Shown here piece by piece: positions 1 to 10,749 of a stretch of DNA of 64,000 bases (within the stretch, counting starts at the first letter, position 1; every line of letters starts with the position of its first letter). Origin of the DNA: Branchiostoma floridae (taxonomy: Eukaryota; Chordata; Leptocardii; Amphioxiformes; Branchiostomatidae); the NCBI RefSeq assembly GCF_000003815.2, contig NC_049982.1:27891320-27955319 (forward strand), written 5' to 3'. Made by a program: the position numbers and the translations under genes. Below the pieces are notes generated by a model that saw only the letters and a list, made by a program, of their open reading frames with translations, was not told where the DNA came from and made no database searches.

Positions 1-54
1 ATACTGTAAATGTACCTGCTAAATATATGCTGCATGAGTAATTAATTTTAATCT

Positions 55-300
55 GAATATCGAAAACGGATACTATGCCGAAGAATGCTTTTGTCATTTC
101 CAAAGTCAAAGATTAGAGAGGACAAAAATATAAAGAACACATTTTCGGTATGCCATACTCTGTGTGTTCAGCAATTTATTCAAAGTCCTGACCACTAAGA
201 TTCCATAATGAAGACAACTATCTTTTTAATTCGCACGTTGGCATCAGTTTTGGGGCTCGAAGAGGATGCCATCCATATAGTCTAATTAGGATGCCCTTAG
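55..300. mobile_element. MITE-like element, family 1, partial copy
   Basis: Positions 55-165 resemble the interior of the copy at 16041. GGATGCCATCCATATAGTC at 267-285 is the family's right end. The left part would lie outside the window. Confidence 0.45.
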
Positions 301-314
301 ACCGCAGTGAGTAA

Positions 315-639
315 CTAAAGCTAGGGGCACAACCCGCCGTACTTGCAAGTGCCAAAACGTCGGCAATCTTTTGGTATCCGTAAGTGGTAAGTACCGTCTC
401 CGAACGAACACGTGGCGAATCCCACGGATTTGGGAGCACGCAGACACGCCGTAGAAATTTAAGTGCATGCAGAACTTTCTCTGCGTTCGGGCTGCGGATT
501 CGCCCTCCGTACGTGCCAGTACGGGCGACGCACCTGCCATGTACAGACTGAACGTTTTCAAGAATACGGGGCAGACGTGGCCTCCACAAAAAACGTACGG
601 ACAAATTGCACGTACGGCGGGTTGTGCCCCAGGCTTTAG
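315..639. mobile_element. MITE-like element A with 28-bp inverted ends
   Basis: Left arm 315-342 and right arm 612-639 are inverted copies with two mismatches; the core GGGGCACAACCCGCCGTAC is exact. No coding sequence. Confidence 0.65.
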
Positions 640-1038
640 GGAGGGTTCACACGTGCGTATATGTTCAAGTCCGTATGAGGTCCGTATGGAAGTCTTAGCC
701 TCTAACAGTCTACACAGGTTGCCGGTAAAATGATAGAAATTGCACAGATGAACCCAGATAGGATGCCATCGAAATTAGTGAAAGCGTACTCCTCTGGCAC
801 GTTATGTGTCTATATTTTTCCCAATTTCAACTATTTTACAGCGACCTGTGGAGCCTTGTTAGCCTCCATAGCAGGCTTTCTGGGGCCTATTTTTGGCTCA
901 TAATACACCTTTGCTGGCCATTTCTATTTGTACTCGGTCGCTGATTGCTGGCGTTTTCTGATAGCCGGCCTTGTAGAGGCTACGAATTCTATACGGACCT
1001 CGAACGGACTTGCATATATACGGACGTGTGAACCCGGC
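639..1038. mobile_element. MITE-like element B, 400 bp with ~45-bp TIRs
   Basis: Arms 643-687 and 991-1035 are inverted copies (about 40 of 45 match), beginning GGGTTCACACG. TTTA flanks both ends (635-638 and 1039-1042), a possible target duplication; TTA would fit PIF/Harbinger. It abuts element A. Confidence 0.65.
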
Positions 1039-1270
1039 TTTATATGGTTAGCATCCTCTGCAAACTATAAATTCCAAAGTGCAAAAACAATTAGATAGGT
1101 TTGAAAACAAAATTCATAAGTATTCGAAGTGAAGAAATGTATCACAGACAGCAGCTCTTTAACTCCTGTGTTCACGCAATTGTAAAATGATACGATCATA
1201 CTGATAAAGCCTGAATCCGAATAAAACATGAAAAAGGCAAAAAGTAAAGCCAGTTTAAACATTCTTCGTC

Positions 1271-1490
1271 AGGCAATGTTGATTTGATTATATGGATGGC
1301 ATCCATTGGAACATACTGATGCGAGCAGGTGAATGAGAAAGAACGTTTGGCCAAAAAAATCTTCAGTATGAAATCTGAGTGGTCATGAAAGTTGAACACG
1401 GGACTAAACACATGTATGGTATAGCAACAATTAGGTTTAGGGACTGGTACATTTGTACCGGTACAATCCTGTTTTTTTTTCTTCTTCTTC
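1271..1490. mobile_element. MITE-like element, family 1, left-end copy
   Basis: AGGCAATGTTGATTTGATTA, TATGGATGGCATCC (1271-1304) is the family's left end. The following 180 bp parallel positions 7885-8060, including the GGTACATTTGTACCGG region. Confidence 0.5.
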
Positions 1491-1521
1491 TTGGACTTGT
1501 CCGCCAAAAAAAGATAAGTGA

Positions 1522-1641
1522 CTACAAAATGTTTCAATATGGCCGACACTAGTCCACCTAGTCTCCTAAATAGTCTGTACTACTTTCTGTACAAGCTGCG
1601 CCGAGCCGACAGCTTGTCGGCCATATTGAAACATTTTGTAG
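1522..1641. repeat. Perfect 27-bp inverted repeat (hairpin)
   Basis: Arms 1522-1548 and 1615-1641 are exact complements (core CAATATGGCCGACA), with a 66-nt loop. A smaller palindrome, GCCGACA-GCT-TGTCGGC, overlaps the right arm (about 1606-1622). Confidence 0.85.
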
Positions 1642-1649
1642 GCACCGGT

Positions 1650-4430
1650 TACTGATTGGCTTGTGCCGAAGGACGCAATCTCATTAATATTTATAAGACT
1701 GGTGCCGGAAGATTAAGCAGAGTCGGATCCGGTCGCCGAATTCTGAGTAGGAGACGGGGGTATCAGAGCACAACAATTGACAGACAAAAGATCATCAAAA
1801 GATGTAGAGGAAATCTACATCTGTGATACCTTTTTCAGACAGTTTGTTGCAAAACAAGACCTCTGCCTTTTTCGCTGGATCTTGAACCGCTCTAGTGCTA
1901 TCAAGGAGGTTGAAAGAGGGGAGCTATCGGGTCGGACCCGGAGACCAGTGTGCGATCATCGGGCATGTCTGTAGTCTGTAAAGCCTATTCTATGGCTTTA
2001 TCACTGGCATCTTTGTTTCCCTGGCCTTCAACGACTGTAGTTAGCACGATTATCAAAATTAGAAGCCTGAAGATATACATCTTTGCTGTGGTCCTTCAAG
2101 AACCCACATATTAGAGCAGCATACTAGAAGGCTAATACTTTGGTCAAAACTAGAATAAAAGGGGCCCCGTCGGGTAGTTTACGGGCTCTCTTTTTGCACT
2201 TTCTGGCGTGTCCTCTACATGGATCCGTGGGACTCCCTTCGACCACCGGTTTATTTCGGGCCTGGTAAGAAATAGACGGTGTTCGCTAGTCGGCAGTCCA
2301 TCGAGACAACTTTGTGGCTTCAGGGTCCGGCCGGGGCTCCACCCCTGCGGGCACCGGTGTAAATGTGACCGTGACATTAGATAATTCAACTCCAATACTC
2401 TTTATCATAAGTGCTAAATGCACCACTAAGACTTGAAATATTTCGAATGTACTGCAAACACTCTAGGCCACTGCATTGCTTCTGCTATAAAACACATGGT
2501 AGATTATCAATAAGTCTCTTTCACCGTCTTATTTTGATTGTCTCATCAGCTTGTTTTTCTTCTTCCTTAATTCTGAGCCGCTGTAACGGGGGTGACTAGC
2601 AGTGCGCATGGTGTTAGTAAGTGAAGCTTTTTTTTGTTTTACATTTCTTTGTAATTGCTAGCTTACTATGTAGACCAAAAGATGGAGCATCTATGTGTTG
2701 ATATTATTTCATACCTGACAAATATGTTATATCATGATAACGTTATTGAAAGCAGCCTACGTGTTTCGATCTCTTGTCTTGGGTAGGCTTCGTGCTGCAA
2801 GCTGGTAACCCTAAAGACTATTTCCCAGTTTTCCTCCTATGGCCACAGCAATTGAATTTTATGGTTGACATCCTTTGTAGAGCGCAAAAAAACAACAAGA
2901 TGGGAAAAAACAAGGTATTCATTCCTGTATTAAAGAAGTGAACTAGTGTAGTAAAAGTGATACTATTGTGGTACACTGGTATCACTTGCCAAGCTGGCAA
3001 CTACAACCATGGCTTCAATATATGGTGACACTCTTAGTAAGAGTCATACAACTATCCAGCAAGTTTCAGTTCTGCAACTATAGTCATGGCTACCTCCCTA
3101 GTGTCACTTTTACAAGTATGGTCATTAGGCTACAACACAAATCGTTTGCCTATTTGGTCTATCTGACCCATCCGGGAAGAGGAAAAAATTATTGCTTTTN
3201 NNNNNNNNNNNNNNNNNNNNNNNNNNNNNNNNNNNNNNNNNNNNNNNNNNNNNNNNNNNNNNNNNNNNNNNNNNNNNNNNNNNNNNNNNNNNNNNNNNNA
3301 ACGGGGACAGAATAGAAACCCCGACATGAACGTCAAAACTATTAGAGTCTAATATCATGCTGAACATGAAAAGCGGTCTGTGGGCCGATGTGAGCTTTTC
3401 TGAATAAGCAAACTCCAGGTTCAAACAAGACGAAACAAACAATCTGCTTGGAGAGTAAGTTTTCCTTTAAGTTCGTAGTTTTATATGACTACATGACTTA
3501 CAGAAATATTAACTAACTTAAAGCTTGTAGACGTCCTTAAGCTAAGAGATCGTATTTGACTACAAAGATAGAAGATTTGAACTCGTGGCCATAAGAGGCA
3601 AACTCAATAGATAGTTTTAAACAAAGCTTATAGCTAGATGTCCAAAGGTTAGGTGTGACAGGTCATCAAGTATAATATATATCGAGCTGCAGTGATAATT
3701 TCCCAAACTTATTCAGTAGTAGTAGTAGTAGTCCACTGTGTTCTGTTTTTGCAGTGGTCTGGACACTCTGCAGCTGCAGTCAGTCTTTCTTACACTCTCT
3801 TCACTTCATCTTGTTCATTGCGAGTCTTTTTATTCAATACCAAGTATAACTCTACAAATCACTCGGCATGTCTGTTTGTTTTTAAGTTATTTGGGGCTTC
3901 CGTAATTTGGGGCTTCCGTAGGATTGTTTAAACATGGAATGGCTAAATCAGATTCGAAAAAAAAAATATATGCAAATTTACTGCCATTTAGGATTCCGGC
4001 GCATATTAACAGGGCGCGCAAACAGTCTTCAACAGGGCGGAAAGATTGCTTCCGCCGATTCAGCAGTAGATCTGCATTTCAAAACACCAGGATGCTGTTC
4101 ATAAGTGTTTCCCGCACCATTGCAATATTCAACAGTACTTATTTTGTTTTCGTCCGCCGTTTTGCCGTTAAAGAGGAAGGGGTGGATTTTCAAATACTGA
4201 TTGGTACAAAAGGAAGAAATGAAAGCCACTGGTTGATTTTGGAAGAAGGTTTCATGTTTAGTTTAGTTTGATACAGCTCTCCATTAGTGACTGACATGTC
4301 ATTATTCGTCCTGGAGTCCGGGTGATTTGTAAAGAATCACCTACTCAAGACGAAAGGATTTGTACCATCGCATAGCACACCATCGCAAGTGTGGTGGGTT
4401 CTTTAACCTGGGTGTTTTTAAACACGGGAG
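1650..4430. other. Intergenic, no gene recognised
   Basis: Apart from the 100-N gap at 3200 I see only short, unrelated frames. The segment 2160-2370 is GC-richer than its surroundings (GGGGCCCCGTCGGG, CCGGCCGGGGC) and may be an unrecognised repeat. A TAG/AGT triplet run lies near 3716-3731. Confidence 0.5.
3200..3299. other. Assembly gap (N)
   Basis: Run of exactly 100 N in the left intergenic region. Confidence 0.99.
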
Positions 4431-4439
4431 CTCCATTTA

Positions 4440-4632
4440 ACGTTCTATCCGAGATCCTATAGTCGAAGCTAGATACTCATTTCACCTGAAAATTTGTGAC
4501 GTACCTAGGCAAAGCAAGGTACTCATTTTCACCTGAGTAAAGTGAGGAAAGCCGTGTTAAGTGCCTTTCCCAGGGGAAACAAGATCCGTGACACGCCAAA
4601 CACGCTGCCGCTGCGCCACGCAATCTCACTTT
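4440..4632 (-). mobile_element. tRNA-derived SINE-like element
   Basis: On the minus strand GTGGCGCAGCGGCAGCGTG fits an A box, followed at B-box distance by the degenerate CGGATCTTGTTTCCCCTGG. The body repeats 'AGGTGAAAATGAGTACCTTG / AGGTGAAATGAGTATCTAGC' (about 4480-4540). Confidence 0.4.
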
Positions 4633-4639
4633 GAGGGTG

Positions 4640-6180
4640 ATGCTGCGTTGATGAACCTTTAAACATGCGTATGCCTTCAGATTATTTTACCTTTTCAGAC
4701 GTTGTGCACGTACGTCTTCCTTGTTATATTTCACCCATTCCACAGTTGTGGGTCGAAATATATTGTTTTTTTTTGGCGTTTCCCCTCCTTCTTCTTCAGT
4801 CAAATATTTAAGTCTATTCATTATGGTCATATTTTGGACCAACTGGCCTAAAATTTGGCATAAAGCTAGAGTGGGCCAATGCCCACTAGCTGTTCATTTC
4901 TAGGTATTGGCCTCTGAAATGGTTTTGTCAATTTTTTTGTACCCAGAAAGTATATAATGTCCCCGAAATTCGTTATTTGTCTTGAAATATGTCCAAAAAG
5001 TTTCGAACATATTTTTATATCATACAATGCATTAAAATGATTCATTTTTTTGTGATTTTCCCCATTATTTGTACCGACAATGTACAAACAATACAAACCA
5101 TACCAAATACTGGATCTTACACACACTTAACAAGTACTTGTACCTAACATGTACAAAAAAATCATACCCAACACCAGATCTTTTACATATGAATCTTTTT
5201 ATTATCATCAAAAAGAGACTTGAACACAAAACGTCTCTTGTTACGTGAATTTTGAAATGTAAATGACTTTTCAGTGCAACAAAGTTTAACATGCATGCTT
5301 GGTCTCTTCACAAAGGTGGATGTTCTTAATCAGAAACCTCTTCCAATTCTTCAGGTTTCCGGGTCTACCTTGTTCCGTTCAGAGAAGCACGGGTCCCGTA
5401 TGTGGTTTTCCCTGCTTCTTCATCGTAGGTCACGTTTCTGCCGAAGAAAGAAAAAAAAATAGATTAACTCTCGCGAGAACTTGGTCACTCCGTGATCAAG
5501 ATGGACTGATAGCCATCGAAAATTTGTCATCAAGGTATGTGTGTTTACCTGGGAAAATGGTCACTGGTTGATAAAAAATCCTATTAACTGTGTACGTACG
5601 TGACTGATGAATCTCTTCAACGAAAATAGATTAAAAAAAGAATGATTGCAAAATTAACCGCACAAATTGAGAACCAAACGTTATCAGAAATTCTAAAACC
5701 AGGTGTATACCCAATTGGTATGAAGGTTAGACATACGGGTAATAACATAATTGTGCAAGGTTAAACGGATAGATTTTGTCGACGGTCAGACATTTCATGT
5801 AGCGCCAACTACCTTTCGTGAGTTACTTGTGTCCAGTAACTGTCGTCACGATCGAGTCACTGATGAAATGAAGTGGATGCTACTTAAGACGTCAGACCGT
5901 TTCCATATTCTATCCAGGAACACTTGCCTTGCGTATACCCAACTCAACTAGGAGTTTCTATCTTAATTCTCAATTATAAAAATCCACCTTCTTTTGTCTT
6001 TCTCTGCGTCCCCCCCCCCCCCCGAAAAAAACAAGACAACTAATGTAGATATAGCCAACTTATTAAATAGTCTCCTGTATCTACAATATTCTCAATTATT
6101 GCCCCAGTCACGTGCATGTCTCCTGTGTTTATGCCACATATGTGTTTATCTAAGTAAACGTACTTGTAATAAGCCTTCGG
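4640..6180. other. Intergenic, no gene recognised
   Basis: AT-rich with a C15 run at 6010-6024. A short near-duplication, TTTTATTGTAAAACGGTAC / TTTTAGTGTAAAACGGTAC, is just beyond at 6189-6249. No coding signature. Confidence 0.5.
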
Positions 6181-6190
6181 ATAAGAACTT

Positions 6191-6196
6191 TTTATT
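6191..6196 (-). terminator. Candidate AATAAA of the secreted-protein gene
   Basis: TTTATT on the plus strand is AATAAA on the minus strand, about 160 nt after the stop codon of the secreted-protein gene. Confidence 0.35.
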
Positions 6197-6355
6197 GTAA
6201 AACGGTACAATAAAATTTAAAAGTTCTTTTTAGTGTAAAACGGTACTTTTCCGAGGCAAACTAAATTCAAAATGTATTTTACAGCAGTAATGGCTTTCTT
6301 AGTGATTCTTATAATACAGAACGACCTGCGAACTAACCTTGTCTGTCATTTTCAG

Positions 6356-7174
6356 TTAGGCGGATTTCTTCTGCTTGGACATTGGTGGTCCGAGCCCAGA
6401 CAGGTTCATACCCATCTTCTCCTCGGCATATGCAATGGCTTCCTCTAGGGGCATACCTTGGGCCATGGCTTGCCTTATCAGGGCCATCTTCTGTGAGGCG
6501 TAAGCAACGGCTTCTTCTCCGGACTTCCCTTGGGTCATCGCTTCCATTATCAGGGTCATAAAGTCGGGAGGAGGGGCATCGTCGGATTTCTTTTGCTTCT
6601 TGGACTGTGGTGGGCCGAGCATAGATGGATCTATTCCCATGGCCTCCATCATCTTCCGGTTGACGTATGCAGCAGCTTCTTCTCCGGACATTCCTTGGGC
6701 CCTGGCTTCCGAGAACAGGGCCATGGCTTCAGGTGGAGGGGCATCGTCGGATTTCTTTTGCTTCTTGGACTGTGGTGGGCCGAGCATAGATGGATCTATT
6801 CCCATGGCCTCCATCATCTTCCGGTTGACGTATGCAGCAGCTTCTTCTCCGGACATTCCTTGGGCCCTGGCTTCCGAGAACAGGGCCATGGCTTCAGGTG
6901 GAGGGGCATCGTCGGATTTCTTTTGCTTCTTGGACTGTGGTGGGCCGAGCATAGATGGATCTATTCCCATGGCCTCCATCATCTTCCGGTTGACGTATGC
7001 AGCAGCTTCTTCTCCGGTCATTCCTTGGGCCCTGGCTTCCGTGAACAGGGCCATGACTTCGGGAGGAGGGGCATCGCCAGGCGGCGGCGGAAGACCTCCA
7101 TGCGGTGCGCCTTGGATGGAAACCGTTGCGACCACCAACAGCAGTGCTGGAATAAGCTTCAACGACAACATCAT
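6356..7174 (-). CDS. Secreted tandem-repeat protein / peptide-precursor-like, 272 aa
   Basis: A single open exon. Residues 1-22 form a signal peptide (start MMLSLK, core IPALLLVVATVSI, likely cut after QG). After a proline-rich lead come four modules: residues 34-88, 89-143, 144-198 and a diverged one, 199-272. Each of the first three is 55 residues: DAPPPE, a predicted amphipathic helix (EARAQGMSGEEAAAYVNRKM), GIDPSMLGPPQ, then a Lys-rich SKKQKKSD. The KKQKK sites between modules resemble prohormone-convertase sites, so processing into repeated peptides is possible; no glycine precedes the basic residues, so no amidation is predicted. There is no cysteine, so no disulfide fold. I do not recognise the family. 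Just upstream (minus strand) TTTTCTGTTCAG|AAGCC is a likely 5'-UTR acceptor. Modules 2 and 3 are nearly identical at DNA level, indicating recent duplication or gene conversion. Confidence 0.85.
   Translation of the reverse strand: MMLSLKLIPALLLVVATVSIQGAPHGGLPPPPGDAPPPEVMALFTEARAQGMTGEEAAAYVNRKMMEAMGIDPSMLGPPQSKKQKKSDDAPPPEAMALFSEARAQGMSGEEAAAYVNRKMMEAMGIDPSMLGPPQSKKQKKSDDAPPPEAMALFSEARAQGMSGEEAAAYVNRKMMEAMGIDPSMLGPPQSKKQKKSDDAPPPDFMTLIMEAMTQGKSGEEAVAYASQKMALIRQAMAQGMPLEEAIAYAEEKMGMNLSGLGPPMSKQKKSA
6570..7070 (-). repeat. Three 165-bp in-frame tandem repeats within the secreted-protein gene
   Basis: The 165-bp unit is almost unchanged between its first two genomic copies (about 6574-6738 and 6739-6903). 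It differs at a few bases in the third, which encodes the N-terminal module. Period 165 = 55 codons, so copy-number change would keep the frame. Confidence 0.9.
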
Positions 7175-7440
7175 GGCTTCTGAACAGAAAAGAGAGATAC
7201 TGCTTTAGAACATACACTTTTCCGGACAGAAATATTTAAGCTAACTCGTATCAGCGCGTGCACATGATGAAACTGGGGGTATGGTAAACTATAGTACAGA
7301 ATATAGTAAGGTAGTGCAAACTATAGTAAGACAGTAAGTTAGACAATACAATACGTACTTTCAAATGGCCCTAAAACACGCCAGGGACTTTCTGTACTTG
7401 CCTCTCTGCAAATGTGGAGAAGAACACAGGCAACTGCCCT

Positions 7441-7449
7441 CCTTTTATA
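7441..7449 (-). promoter_or_regulatory. TATA box of the secreted-protein gene
   Basis: The minus strand reads TATAAAAGG. A start about 30 nt downstream (near 7415) would give a short non-coding first exon ending at TTGAAA|GTACGT (about 7359). An intron then runs to the acceptor at 7181-7180, just before the ATG. The spacing is consistent but unproven. Confidence 0.5.
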
Positions 7450-7847
7450 CCAGTCCTCGCCTCGCAACGCAGCTACGGGATTCTCAGAAAGAGTTTAATG
7501 ATCAATTTTCTATTCCAGGTCAAATGAAATTACTGCATCCGGAGGTTTAAAAAATGATGCGGGTTATTTTGCTTTAATGGCGACTACGACACGCAGAATT
7601 CAAAATGAGCAATCGGTTTCATCTCAAGCGAGAAATTACGGCAATATTTGGGGCTATATGCTACAAGGCTTATTCAAAATGGTTCTATATAAAACCATTT
7701 GCTGTTTGTCTTTGGATATGGGGATTTTCAGTTTTGTATTTGCGTTTTTTATATTTTGACGAGTATCAGAAACAACGGAGTTAAAAACTACTTAGTCGTA
7801 GAGAGAAAGCTTTAGGTCAATCTCAAAATAGGAACATGAACCACACT

Positions 7848-8584
7848 AGGCCATGTTAATTTGATTATATGGACGACATCCTCCAGGAACTACAAAACTG
7901 ATGCGGCGCGCGAAAAGAAAAGTTTGCCCCCTCCCCAAATATTGCCTTCGGTAAAAAATCTAACTGGTCAGGAAGGTTGAACATAGTACTAAAGACACAT
8001 ATAGACACAGTATAGTTAACCACCAATTAGGTGTAGGAATCGGTACATTGTACGGGTACCGGGTAAAAAAAATTATTCTTGGACCGGTCCGAAAAAAAAA
8101 CAGACCTGAAAAAAAAAACGGTTTGTGCGTTTTGGGGCTTATCGGGCCAAGAAATATAACAAGAGTAAATTCGAGTTTATAGTCATTTGTAACTTGTTCA
8201 CACAGTCAAAGATACAGAGGCAATTAGCCTTGAGTACAAGAAGATTTAAAACGCTAGTAGGGGTGAGGGGAGGGGCGGATGCTCCACCAAACAGCTTCCT
8301 TTGCAACAAAACTGAACAGGACCTGTACCTAAAATTTCTGTACCCGGCCGGGTACCCATTCCTACCAACAATAGATTTTTTTTATTTATGCCCGTTTACA
8401 TCTTGTTCTTTGACATTATATTTACTTTAACATTAGTTATCTGTTTTCTGATAGCTTTTTTTTCAATCGACGTCATATTCCTTCTCATCTAACAGCTGCT
8501 TTGCACGATCTTCAACTTTTTTGGACACAGCCGAAAATTGATGCCCGTGCGGATGCCATCCATATGTTCAAATTGACATGACCT
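7848..8584. mobile_element. MITE-like element, family 1, complete copy
   Basis: Left arm 7848-7881 (AGGCCATGTTAATTTGATTA, then TATGGACGACATCC) and right arm 8551-8584 are inverted copies with a few mismatches. A second inverted pair lies inside (GTAGGAATCGGTAC at about 8033 and GGGTACCCATTCCTAC at about 8350). No coding sequence. Confidence 0.6.
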
Positions 8585-9212
8585 TATAGTCGCGTGGAGT
8601 GCCTTTCCCAGAAACACATGTACAGCGCCAGCATGCAGACAGAAATTCCAGAACCCGTGACCTCTTGATCCCGTGCCCTTTAGCCCACCCACTCGCGTAT
8701 TTGACGCCAATGACATTGTAATCAGCTGTTGATTGTAACACAGTACATCCCCCACACAAGGAAAAAGTATTTGGAAAACTACAACATTGGCGCCAACCAG
8801 TCCCCAGTTGTGACAAAAATATGGAAACTTTCCTAATGTATAAAGAGGCCAAGAAATCGAGAACTTGTTCCTGCTTTTTTTTTCAATCAAGTTCGTAGGG
8901 CCTGATGTTACCATCATAAAGATGAAGAGCGGCCCATAGCGATAACTGTAGCAGCTGTTTTCCCACATCAAGCTTAGACAAGCTTGACTTTACTGACTCA
9001 ATAGGCGAAGCAGGTGGTACGAGCGTTTGTAGTATATCAGGCATAAAATATGTAGTCTCCTTTGTAGACAATGGTGCGACATTTTTATTTATTTATTTGA
9101 GGGGGCACTGGTTTGCTATTTTCAACACGCCACACTCTCTTATTCTTGAGCTCCTCAACCACCAAGCTTTACGTCTCATCTTAGATATAGATGGTCTCCC
9201 TTTCCTGAGATA

Positions 9213-9893
9213 TACCGGTGTGACAGCGATCTCGCCCCCCCCCCCCCCCGGGGGGGGCGAAATCACTAGAGATCTAGGTATTAATTAGAATAACGCACAT
9301 TTTGGTATATGCACCTGGCCAAGGGATATCTTCACCTCCAACATGACTGTTTTTTCTAGTATTTAGGAACTGATGCATTTATCCGTGTTTCTTAAGACTG
9401 GTACTTTACCAGTGTTTGTGTAGCATTTAGCAACAGCTATATCAACTTGCGCGTAGATAGTGTTTATAATGAGAAACTATTATTCACGTGTGTTTTTGTT
9501 AGTGCTTTGGAAATGTTTCCAGACAAGAAAGAAAAACACTGTGACAAATTGAAAACATATAGCTGACGTATTCCGTGCCATAGACGGTGTTGATTTATAC
9601 GTTTGGAGTAGTACTGTTTTTATGCCACCTCAGCTGCAAAAATGGTCTTTTTCATTTCAATGTCATATTTGCACCGAACAATATAGTATCGACTTTCGAG
9701 GTATGACCTCTTACGGTACGGTAATAAGGTGTCATATAGGTACCAGGTAACACACCATATACGTTACTCCCCAGGTGCAGTATAGTACCAGGTAGCGCAC
9801 CTGTAATATATGTAATAGCCAGCTGCTCTGGGGGGGGGGGGCGAAAACGCTAAAGGGGGGCGAAAACGCTAGTGATCTCGCCCCACCGGTGCA
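9213..9893. mobile_element. Repeat family 2: G/C-run-bounded element, copy 1
   Basis: It begins ACCGGTGTGACAGCGATCTC followed by a C-run/G-run, and ends GGGGCGAAAACGCTAGTGATCTCGCC just before the SINE. The segment 9673-9870 (TATAGTATCGACTTTCGAGG, ACGGTACGGTAATAAGGTGT) reappears inverted at 63809-64000. Confidence 0.55.
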
Positions 9894-10165
9894 ATGGCCT
9901 AGTGGTTGGAGTGTTCGCCTTGCATTCGGTAGGTAGTGAGTTCGATCTCGATCTCCGGCCGAGTCATACCAAAGACTTTAAGAATGGTACATGCTTCTTT
10001 CTCTGCTTAGCACTCAGCATTCGGGAAAGAGTATGGACGTTGAACACACACCACTACCAGTGGACTAGCCCCCTGCTGTAGTAATTGCGTTGTGTGGCCC
10101 AAGGGCTACTGAAACGGAGAAGGGCGCCGCCCTATGCGCCATCAGGCGCGGGAATGACTTTAACT
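9889..10165 (+). mobile_element. tRNA-derived SINE
   Basis: The head resembles a tRNA with pol III boxes: A box ATGGCCTAGTGGTTGGAGT (9894-9912) and B box GAGTTCGATCTC (9938-9949), about 25 bp apart. The cloverleaf beyond is degenerate, followed by an unrelated body (ACCAGTGGACTAGCCCCCTG). It is not a functional tRNA. Confidence 0.65.
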
Positions 10166-10589
10166 TTTAACCCTTTCCTGAGACAAGCACTAATTGTTTC
10201 AACTATAGTAAGGCGAGTGGGGGAACTCCACAACATCGGGGCCTGCTACGGACTCGAACCAGGAACATTTAACATATCTAACCGATCGTATTGAAAATGG
10301 GTCGACTAAAGATACACACCATGGCAAGCAAGTCCACGGGAAAACAACAAACCTATCCAATGTTTCGGAGGTAATAAGAACACCACTCGAAGCGACACCA
10401 AATATCATATTGGCAACTTCGATTTTTGAAATACGCAATATCCACACATACATCCAGAGCGCGTCGCTATGACTCCCATGTAAGTCTACAGCTCTACATT
10501 CGGCGACTGCTTTAAGACAACGTCTTATAGAAATCCCACCATTAATCCCCACTCTCCTGCTTGGTCATGGGACCATTAATAAGGATTTT

Positions 10590-10745
10590 GATTTGTGTCA
10601 GTGATATAGATTATTAGGTTCTTTCCTCTATCTGTTATTTTCTTTCATGATTGATGTATGTTTATAAGCAGGGGACCCTCTAATGACAATGACTGCCATG
10701 GCCTCTTGGCTAACTGTGCGTTGAAGTATTACTAGATACTATAGT
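10590..10745 (+). mobile_element. Possible LINE 3'-end fragment
   Basis: ATAAGCAGGGGACCCTCTAA followed by GCCATGGCCTCTTGGCTAAC resembles the short stem and 'gggaccctnnn...tggctaa' motif at some LINE 3' ends. The evidence is weak. Confidence 0.25.
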
Positions 10746-10749
10746 AAGG

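Noticed and set aside
218..733. Frames of 88-128 codons at the left edge
   Set aside because: They lie across MITE inverted repeats and show no protein-family pattern.
3924..4271. 115-codon plus-strand frame (MFKHGMAKSDSKKK...)
   Set aside because: No family resemblance or paralogue in the window; probably chance.
6530..7208. Long plus-strand open frames (217 and 202 codons) opposite the secreted-protein gene
   Set aside because: They mirror the 165-bp repeat of the minus-strand gene; the minus frame has the signal peptide and a sensible composition.
9889..9970. Functional tRNA gene
   Set aside because: The A and B boxes are present but the acceptor and anticodon stems do not pair well, and a non-tRNA body follows, so it is a SINE head.
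10199..10552. 117-codon minus-strand frame (MGINGGISIRRC...)
   Set aside because: No recognisable domain, signal or splice context; left unannotated.
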